Under the pieces are notes generated by a model, which was not told the origin of the DNA, searched no databases, and saw only the letters and a list, made by a program, of their open reading frames with translations. Position numbers and translations under genes: made by a program. A stretch of DNA of 6,753 nucleotides from Minisyncoccota bacterium. Lineage in GTDB: Bacteria > Patescibacteriota > Minisyncoccia > Phycocordibacterales > JAACPR01. Shown here in pieces: positions 1 through 4,875 of this stretch (the stretch's first letter is position 1; the number at the start of each line of letters is the position of its first letter). Where the stretch lies: the NCBI GenBank assembly GCA_018061745.1, contig JAGOTN010000024.1, positions 1-6,753 of the forward strand, given 5' to 3'.

Positions 1-84
1 TTTCAGATGAGATATCAACTCACTGACAGAAGGAATCAACTCCTCCAGTTGGTATTTTTTTTGAAACCATTGTAACCATTTCAT
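1..84 (-). CDS. N-terminal fragment of an unidentified protein
   Basis: An uninterrupted reverse-strand frame runs from an ATG at 84-82 to the window edge, giving 28 codons. It begins MKWLQWFQKKYQLEELI and continues as an amphipathic, helix-like sequence. An AAGGTG Shine-Dalgarno-like site lies five bases before the ATG, which is good spacing and supports this start. The AT-rich stretch 85-217 upstream could hold its promoter, and the leftward terminator at 218-263 separates it from the next gene on the same strand. The product cannot be identified from 28 residues. The frame could be fortuitous because it is short, but the ribosome binding site and placement after a terminator argue for a real gene. 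Confidence 0.5.
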   Translation of the reverse strand, partial: MKWLQWFQKKYQLEELIPSVSELISHLK

Positions 85-217
85 ATCTACACCTTACTTT
101 CTATATTAGTTTGATTTGATTTAATCTTGAGGGAACTAAAGATTTATTGGATATTACAATATATTTTAAATAAGTCCAGATTAATTTTTATTAATTTTCA
201 AATATATTTTTTGTTTT

Positions 218-263
218 AAAAAGAAAAAACCACATCTCAGGACAACGCCAAAGTCATGTGGTT
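218..263 (-). terminator. Rho-independent terminator of the 289-786 gene
   Basis: Read on the minus strand, AACCACAT (263-256) pairs with ATGTGGTT (235-228), giving an 8-bp stem. The stem can be extended by GAC/GTC (255-253 with 243-241) across a five-base bulge. It runs straight into a T-rich tract, TTTTTT-C-TTTTT, at about 229-218. This is a classic intrinsic terminator shape. It starts 25 bases after the stop codon of the leftward gene at 289-786, which supports that gene's strand and reality. Confidence 0.82.
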
Positions 264-288
264 GAAGCGATGATTGATTTATGTGATA

Positions 289-786
289 TTAGACAACAAA
301 AGCATAAACGCTTTTGTAACCAGCATCTTCGAAAGATGAGATAAATTCAATATTCTCCGTCAAATCTGATTCTGAAGGAATAAAAATCTTAAATTCTGAC
401 GAAGATTTGTGACCTTTTTTCCTAGCAACAACAACAGCGTTGTTAGTGCAGTCAATACTGAATACGTACTCAGGATCAATAGCTCGAACTTCATAAGTGA
501 TAGATTCCTCTTCAACGCAGACATAAAACCATTCGAACTTCGGAAAAAGTTTCCTGAGTTGAGGAAGAGGATTAATTCCAAACCAGTAACACTGGTAACA
601 AAGTTCCTGGATAGAACTAAGAAGTGTCTCAAAAGAATCAAAAGTCCTAACCCCAGACAACTTACCAAGACGCATCTCTCTGAACTCTTTGTCATTTATG
701 TTTTTCCCCATCTCCAAACAAACTCTGAGTTTTTCGAGTTCTTCAAGACGATCGTATAATCCTGGCTGTATTTTGCTTTCTTTCAT
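289..786 (-). CDS. Hypothetical protein, 165 residues, family not recognised
   Basis: I do not recognise this protein. From the ATG at 786 it starts MKESKIQPGLYDRLEELEKL, a charged helical N-terminus, and continues as a mixed alpha/beta sequence. An aromatic and cysteine-rich middle contains CYQCYWFG and FEWFYVCVEEE, and the C-terminus is hydrophobic, ending YAFVV. No signal peptide, membrane segment or catalytic motif is apparent, so it is probably cytoplasmic. A GTG at 819 would add 11 residues (RLPARPWKIH between the two starts). I prefer the ATG because GGAA lies eight bases upstream, and because the added stretch overlaps another coding-looking frame. It ends in TAA, and a strong terminator follows at 218-263. 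A 116-codon frame on the opposite strand (409-759) lacks such support. It may be lineage-specific. Confidence 0.7.
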   Translation of the reverse strand: MKESKIQPGLYDRLEELEKLRVCLEMGKNINDKEFREMRLGKLSGVRTFDSFETLLSSIQELCYQCYWFGINPLPQLRKLFPKFEWFYVCVEEESITYEVRAIDPEYVFSIDCTNNAVVVARKKGHKSSSEFKIFIPSESDLTENIEFISSFEDAGYKSVYAFVV

Positions 787-862
787 ATGGATTTTCCAAG
801 GCCTCGCGGGCAATCTCACGCTGTAATTTCATTTGAAGATAACAGGTGACAATATCTACCAC
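743..862 (-). CDS. Candidate short protein frame (about 39 residues) overlapping the next gene
   Basis: A reverse-strand frame, open from 874 to a TGA at 745-743, reads like protein: VVDIVTCYLQMKLQREIARE, then ALENPYERK and a basic tail. Its codons look genuine, with many GNN and RNY codons. The start is unclear. GTG at 862 gives 39 residues and ATG at 832 gives 29, and neither has a convincing ribosome binding site. It overlaps the 5' end of the 289-786 gene by 44 bases in another frame, so translational coupling is possible. Upstream, the same frame is cut by a TGA at 877-875, beyond which it is open again to 934. It may therefore be a small gene, a decayed remnant of a longer gene, or chance. 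Function is unknown. Confidence 0.25.
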   Translation of the reverse strand: MVDIVTCYLQMKLQREIAREALENPYERKQNTARIIRSS

Positions 863-888
863 ATCATCAAGATCTCACTCGAGAAATA

Positions 889-939
889 TTTGAAGCAGTA
901 ATTTACTTTTAATTTCTAAAAGCAAATTACTGCTTCAAA
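889..939. repeat. Long imperfect palindrome between rnhB and the hypothetical gene
   Basis: TTTGAAGCAGTAATTT (889-904) is the exact reverse complement of AAATTACTGCTTCAAA (924-939). After one mismatch (905 against 923), a further six base pairs form (906-911 with 917-922), leaving a five-base loop. The result is a 22-bp stem in 51 bases. It lies 55 bases beyond the rnhB stop codon, so it could act as a transcript-end or mRNA-stabilising hairpin for rnhB. No good T tract follows on either strand, so a standard intrinsic terminator is only a weak reading. It could also be a small repetitive palindromic element. That would need copies elsewhere in the genome, and none is visible in this window. 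Confidence 0.85.
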
Positions 940-994
940 ACTCTCTATTTCAAAGAACTAACGATTTAATATGATAACACACTATATAAATAAG

Positions 995-1627
995 TCAAAT
1001 CCTAGTACAAAAGGATTTACGATGCTCAGAGGTTTGTCCGTGTTTTTTAATTGCTTGGATATGAGATTTTGTTCCGTAGCCTTTGTTTTGAGCGAAATTA
1101 TATTGGGGGAATTTTTTGTTGAGTTTTGTCATTAGGTTGTCTCGGTAAACTTTTGCGAGAACGGATGCTAAAGAAATAATTTTTTCAGAGTTGTCACCAC
1201 GGATGATGGTTTTTTGGTGGGGGTATGTGGACGGCGCACGAAGCGCGCCGTCCAATCTCACCTCAGAATTACCACCATCAATTCCTTTTTTCTCTAAACT
1301 CTTCAAACCCTCTGCAATACATTTCTTAATACATTTTGAAATTCCAATTTTATCAATCTCTTTTGCTGAACATTTTTTAATCTCGAAAATAATTTCTAAT
1401 TTTGTTTTATTTAAAATAAAAACCTGTTTAACAATTTCTTCCCGCTTTTTTGCAGTCATTTTTTTAGAATCTCTCAACGCCGAAAATTTTTTCAAAATTT
1501 TCGGCGCAACACTCTTTTCAATCGCAACAACACAAACACACACAGGTCCCGCCAAAGGCCCACGACCCACTTCATCCACACCAATTAAATACTTTGGCAA
1601 ATATTTGACTGAATTCACTTTCTTCAT
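995..1627 (-). CDS. rnhB: Ribonuclease HII
   Basis: This enzyme cleaves the RNA strand of RNA-DNA hybrids and nicks at single ribonucleotides in DNA, serving primer removal and ribonucleotide excision repair in the cytoplasm. At 210 residues it is close to the usual family size. The N-terminal GVDEVGRGPLAGP block gives the acidic pair D18 and E19. RDSKKM is the conserved DSK motif. RLDGALRAP contributes D126 and IIRGD contributes D145, completing the four acidic metal ligands. LASVLAKVYRD and the C-terminal NKGYGTKSH and HRKSF blocks are also typical. The ATG at 1627 places the first motif normally. It is transcribed away from dnaE across a 55-bp spacer. A TAGAAT hexamer ends six bases before the start codon and no Shine-Dalgarno site is seen. 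Two perfect inverted repeats lie within the gene. The stop is TGA. Confidence 0.96.
   Translation of the reverse strand: MKKVNSVKYLPKYLIGVDEVGRGPLAGPVCVCVVAIEKSVAPKILKKFSALRDSKKMTAKKREEIVKQVFILNKTKLEIIFEIKKCSAKEIDKIGISKCIKKCIAEGLKSLEKKGIDGGNSEVRLDGALRAPSTYPHQKTIIRGDNSEKIISLASVLAKVYRDNLMTKLNKKFPQYNFAQNKGYGTKSHIQAIKKHGQTSEHRKSFCTRI
1229..1253. repeat. GC-rich perfect inverted repeat inside rnhB
   Basis: GGACGGCGC (1229-1237) and GCGCCGTCC (1245-1253) are perfect reverse complements around a seven-base loop. This is a marked GC island in an AT-rich gene. On the rnhB strand it encodes the conserved DGALRAPS segment carrying catalytic D126. Its GGCGC...TTCG...GCGCC core resembles the hairpin after thrS. 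No T tract follows, so it does not look like a terminator. Confidence 0.88.
1478..1506. repeat. Perfect 13-bp inverted repeat inside rnhB
   Basis: CGCCGAAAATTTT (1478-1490) and AAAATTTTCGGCG (1494-1506) are exact reverse complements around a three-base loop (TTC). On the rnhB strand this encodes APKILKKFSA, just before the conserved RDSKKM motif. It could form a stable hairpin in the rnhB mRNA about 120 nt after the start codon. No terminator-type T tract follows. Confidence 0.9.
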
Positions 1628-1633
1628 CCCATC

Positions 1634-1639
1634 ATTCTA
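1634..1639 (-). promoter_or_regulatory. Possible -10 element for rnhB
   Basis: Read leftward, TAGAAT (one mismatch to TATAAT) ends six bases before the rnhB ATG at 1627. Initiation from it would give a leaderless or nearly leaderless mRNA. No recognisable -35 hexamer is found at 16-18 bp, so the call rests on one hexamer and its position in the divergent spacer. Confidence 0.35.
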
Positions 1640-1664
1640 ACCCAGAACAATTTGAAAAACTTTT

Positions 1665-1673
1665 TGTTATAAT
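1665..1673 (+). promoter_or_regulatory. Extended -10 promoter of dnaE
   Basis: TGTTATAAT is a perfect extended -10 element: TG, one base, then consensus TATAAT at 1668-1673. It ends nine bases before the dnaE ATG, so transcription would start about 0-3 bases before the start codon. The -35 region at 17-18 bp spacing (1644-1650) is poor, which an extended -10 can tolerate. No Shine-Dalgarno site precedes the ATG, consistent with a leaderless dnaE mRNA. Confidence 0.7.
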
Positions 1674-1682
1674 TCCCCTACC

Positions 1683-4600
1683 ATGAGCCTAAAACCCTTC
1701 ACTCACCTCCATACACACAGCCATTACAGCCTTCTTTCTGCCGTTCCCAAAATAAAAGAGCTTATTTCTGCAACAAAAAAAGACGGTATGAAAGCCCTGG
1801 CTCTCACAGATAATGCCAATCTATACGGCGCAATCGAATTCTATAAAAAATGCACCGAAGAAGAAATTAAACCTATTATCGGTATTGATTTATATGTCGC
1901 CGCACGAACTCGAAAAGATAAAGAGGGTCGAATCGATAATAAAAGAACTCGTCTTGTTGTGTTGGCTAAAAATTATGCGGGCTATAAAAATTTAATTGAA
2001 CTTATCACAGATGCCAGTGTTGTTGGTTTTTACTACAAACCACGAGTTGATCATGAATCATTAAAAATGTGGTCTTCAGATTTAATTTGTATCGTTCCGT
2101 CTTTCAACAGTGAGCTTGTAAACGAATTAAAATTAAACGACGAAACAAAAGCTAAAGAATTTTTAGATTTCTATAATGAAACATACGGAGAAGAAAATGT
2201 TTATTTAGAATTAACTCATCATCCTGAAGTTGAAAATCACCAAGAAACAATGCAAAAACTTGTCGATTTCGCAAAAAAATACAATGCAAAATTAGTTGCA
2301 GCTCATGACACTTATTATATGGTTCCAGAAGATCGCGAAGCCCGCCAAACACTTATTTCTGTTCAAGGAACTTTTGGAGGTGGAGGACTTCAATCTCACA
2401 ATGAAGACTTTTCTTTTATAAATACAAAAACAGCAAATAAATATTTTGCAGATTATCCGGAAGCATTAGAAAATAATCAAAAAATTGTTGATGAATGTAA
2501 TTTAGAAATTGAATTAGGAAAATGGTATTTCCCTACTCTTGAAATTCCAGAAGGCACAACATACGACAGTGAACTTAAGAAAGCCACGTACGAAGGAATT
2601 CCAAAAAGACATTTAACAGAAACTCCAGAGATAGTAGAGAGAATTGAATACGAATTAAAAATTATTAAAGACAAAGGATACTCACCGTACTTTTTAGTTG
2701 TTAGTGATCTTTTAAAATTTGCAAAAGAAAATGGAATTTTTGCAAACACCAGAGGTTCTGCAGCTGGTTCTCTTGTTTCTTATCTTGTTGGTATCACAAC
2801 AGTTAACCCTATTGATTACCAACTTCCCTTTGAGCGTTTTCTAAACCCAGAAAGACCTTCTGCACCCGATATCGATATGGATTTTGCTGATTCTAGAAGA
2901 GATGAGGTTATTCAATACGCCAGAAGAAAATATGGAAAAGATGCAGTCGCACAGATTGGAACATTCGGTACGATGCTTGCCCGTGGTTCTGTTCGGGATG
3001 TTGCGAGAGCAATGAACTTTGAATATTCAAAAGGAGACGAAATTGCAAAATTAATTCCAATGGGTTCACAAGGTTTTCCAATGTCTATCGATAGAGCAAT
3101 AAAAGAAACTCCTGAATTAAAAGCTTTATACAACAACGATGACGATACAAAAAGAATTATCGATATGGCAAAAAAAATTGAAGGATGTGCCAGACACATT
3201 TCTGTTCATGCCGCCGGTGTTGTTATTGCTCCAACAAAACTAACTGACTTCACACCTCTTCAACTCGATCCAAAAGATCCAGAAAAAACTATTACACAAT
3301 TCGACATGCATGCAGTTGAAGATGCAGGACTTTTAAAATTTGATTTTCTTGGATTAAAAAACTTAACAATCATGGCAAGCACAGTGAAGCTTGCAAAAAA
3401 GATTTACGGAATTGAAATTGATATTGATAATGTTCCACTTGATGATACAAAAACATACGAGATGCTTGCTCGAGGAGAAACAGCTGCAACTTTTCAATTA
3501 AACGGAGATGGTATGACTCGTTTTCTAAAAGAACTTCGACCTTCTGTGATGGATGATATCAACGCGATGGTGGCATTGTATCGCCCTGGTCCTATGGCTT
3601 TCATTCCAGATTATATTGAAAGAAAACACAATCCAGAAAAAGTTGAATACTTCGACCCAAAGCTTGAACCATTTTTAAACAGAACATACGGAATTTTGAT
3701 TTATCAAGATGACGTTCTTTTGATTGCTGTAAATCTTGCGGGATATTCTTGGGGAGAAGCTGATAAATTCCGAAAGGCTATTGGAAAGAAAATTCCAGAA
3801 GAAATGGCAAAGCAAAAAGAAAAGTTTATGAAAGGTTGTATTGAAGTTGGAGGATTTTCTGAAGATAATACAAAAAAACTATGGGAAATGATTGAGACTT
3901 TTGCCGCTTACGGATTCAACAAAGCTCACGCTGCTAGTTATGGAAGAATTGCATACCTAACTTCTTATTTGAAAGCAAACTTCCCTATTTTATATATGGC
4001 ATCTGTTCTTGATGCGGATTCTGGAGACACAGACAAAATTGCTGAAATGGTAGCGGAGTGTAAGAGAATGGGAATTGAAGTTTTACCACCAAATATAAAT
4101 GAAAGTTTTGAAGGATTTACTGTTGTAAAAAACAAAGAAGGAATTGAAGAAATTCGTTTCGGTCTTTCAACAATTAAAAACTTTGGAGAAGGAATTGCTC
4201 ACTCAATTATCGAAGAAAGAAAATCTGGTGGAAAATTTACTTCACTAGAAAATTTTCTTACAAGAATTACCGACAGAAATTTAAATAAAAAATCTCTAGA
4301 AGCATTAATAAAAACTGGAGCACTAGGAGAACTTGGAGATCGAAGTCAGATGTATGGAAATTTAGAATCTTTAATTGCATACAACAAAGAAATTGCTCGT
4401 GGTCCACAAAACCAAGATTCTCTTTTTGGCGACACATTAGCAGCTCCTCCTCTTCGTTTTGAATATTCTGAAGAAATTACTCCAGCACAAAAACTTGCTT
4501 GGGAAAAAGAACTTCTTGGACTTTATATTTCAGGAAATCCACTTGAACCATACAGAGAAAAATTAGAAAAATTTGCAATAAAAATTTCAAAAATAAAAGA

Positions 4601-4865
4601 AGCTCCTCCAAAAGAAACTCAAATGATCACAATCGGAGGAACACTTGAAGAAGTTAAAATTATTAAAACAAAAAAAGGCGATGATATGGCTTTTCTTAAA
4701 ATTGCCGATTTTACAGACAGTATTGAAGCCGTTGTTTTCCCTAAATTATTTGCTAGCCACAAACTGGTTTTGCTACAAGATTCAATATTGGTTCTAGAAG
4801 GTAAAGTATCAATGAGAAACGACATTCCTAGCATCATTATCGAAAAAATTAAGCGTTTGTGCTAA
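1683..4865 (+). CDS. dnaE: DNA polymerase III alpha subunit (replicative polymerase)
   Basis: This is the catalytic subunit of the bacterial replicase (C-family polymerase), 1060 residues against about 1160 in E. coli. An N-terminal PHP domain (about 5-270) opens with HLHTHSHYS. The polymerase core follows with PDIDMDF (D396, D398) and FDFLGLKNLT (D554), the three catalytic aspartates. HISVHAAGVV, YRPGP (633-637) and GFNKAHAASYG are further signature blocks. A helix-hairpin-helix region lies near 820-890. QDSLF at 911-915 matches the sliding-clamp binding motif. An OB-fold occupies about 980-1057 and the protein ends there, so the C-terminal tau-binding domain of E. coli DnaE appears absent. 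Most PHP metal ligands are replaced, so PHP nuclease activity is unlikely. The ATG at 1683 puts HxH at the normal distance. thrS follows after 10 bp. Confidence 0.98.
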   Translation: MSLKPFTHLHTHSHYSLLSAVPKIKELISATKKDGMKALALTDNANLYGAIEFYKKCTEEEIKPIIGIDLYVAARTRKDKEGRIDNKRTRLVVLAKNYAGYKNLIELITDASVVGFYYKPRVDHESLKMWSSDLICIVPSFNSELVNELKLNDETKAKEFLDFYNETYGEENVYLELTHHPEVENHQETMQKLVDFAKKYNAKLVAAHDTYYMVPEDREARQTLISVQGTFGGGGLQSHNEDFSFINTKTANKYFADYPEALENNQKIVDECNLEIELGKWYFPTLEIPEGTTYDSELKKATYEGIPKRHLTETPEIVERIEYELKIIKDKGYSPYFLVVSDLLKFAKENGIFANTRGSAAGSLVSYLVGITTVNPIDYQLPFERFLNPERPSAPDIDMDFADSRRDEVIQYARRKYGKDAVAQIGTFGTMLARGSVRDVARAMNFEYSKGDEIAKLIPMGSQGFPMSIDRAIKETPELKALYNNDDDTKRIIDMAKKIEGCARHISVHAAGVVIAPTKLTDFTPLQLDPKDPEKTITQFDMHAVEDAGLLKFDFLGLKNLTIMASTVKLAKKIYGIEIDIDNVPLDDTKTYEMLARGETAATFQLNGDGMTRFLKELRPSVMDDINAMVALYRPGPMAFIPDYIERKHNPEKVEYFDPKLEPFLNRTYGILIYQDDVLLIAVNLAGYSWGEADKFRKAIGKKIPEEMAKQKEKFMKGCIEVGGFSEDNTKKLWEMIETFAAYGFNKAHAASYGRIAYLTSYLKANFPILYMASVLDADSGDTDKIAEMVAECKRMGIEVLPPNINESFEGFTVVKNKEGIEEIRFGLSTIKNFGEGIAHSIIEERKSGGKFTSLENFLTRITDRNLNKKSLEALIKTGALGELGDRSQMYGNLESLIAYNKEIARGPQNQDSLFGDTLAAPPLRFEYSEEITPAQKLAWEKELLGLYISGNPLEPYREKLEKFAIKISKIKEAPPKETQMITIGGTLEEVKIIKTKKGDDMAFLKIADFTDSIEAVVFPKLFASHKLVLLQDSILVLEGKVSMRNDIPSIIIEKIKRLC

Positions 4866-4868
4866 TAT
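4840..4868 (+). promoter_or_regulatory. Possible thrS promoter overlapping the dnaE stop codon
   Basis: TCGAAA (4840-4845, four of six matches to TTGACA) is followed by a 17-bp spacer and TAATAT (4863-4868, four of six to TATAAT), with an extended TG at 4860-4861. The dnaE TAA stop forms the first three bases of this -10. Its end lies seven bases before the thrS ATG, mirroring the arrangement at dnaE. thrS could also be read through from dnaE. Confidence 0.35.
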
Positions 4869-4875
4869 TCACTTT

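Noticed and set aside
85..217. Small gene or RNA in the AT-rich stretch left of the terminator
   Set aside because: All frames are short and low in complexity, with no start plus ribosome binding site and no stable hairpin. It is best read as a promoter-bearing spacer, but no convincing -35/-10 pair could be chosen.
409..759. 116-codon frame on the plus strand opposite the hypothetical gene
   Set aside because: It is antisense to a frame that has a plausible start and a terminator placed correctly after its stop. The plus frame has no ribosome binding site or terminator, and its product looks low in protein character.
875..877. TGA read as an amino acid (an alternative genetic code, as in some Candidate Phyla Radiation groups)
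   Set aside because: rnhB ends naturally at a TGA after its conserved C-terminal block, and the 4.9 kb of dnaE plus thrS contains no in-frame TGA. A standard code is simpler.
1229..1506. The rnhB internal hairpins as intrinsic terminators
   Set aside because: Neither is followed by a T tract on either strand, and both lie in uninterrupted, conserved coding sequence.
1191..1640. 149-codon frame on the plus strand
   Set aside because: It lies entirely opposite rnhB, whose catalytic motifs are unmistakable, so it is a shadow frame.
1652..1673. TTGAAA at 1652-1657 as the -35 box for the dnaE TATAAT
   Set aside because: The spacer is only 10 bp, far short of the usual 16-18 bp. The extended -10 TG is the better explanation.
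4866..4875. T-box or other riboswitch controlling thrS
   Set aside because: Only 10 bases separate dnaE and thrS and no leader structure is present, so there is no room for a T-box.
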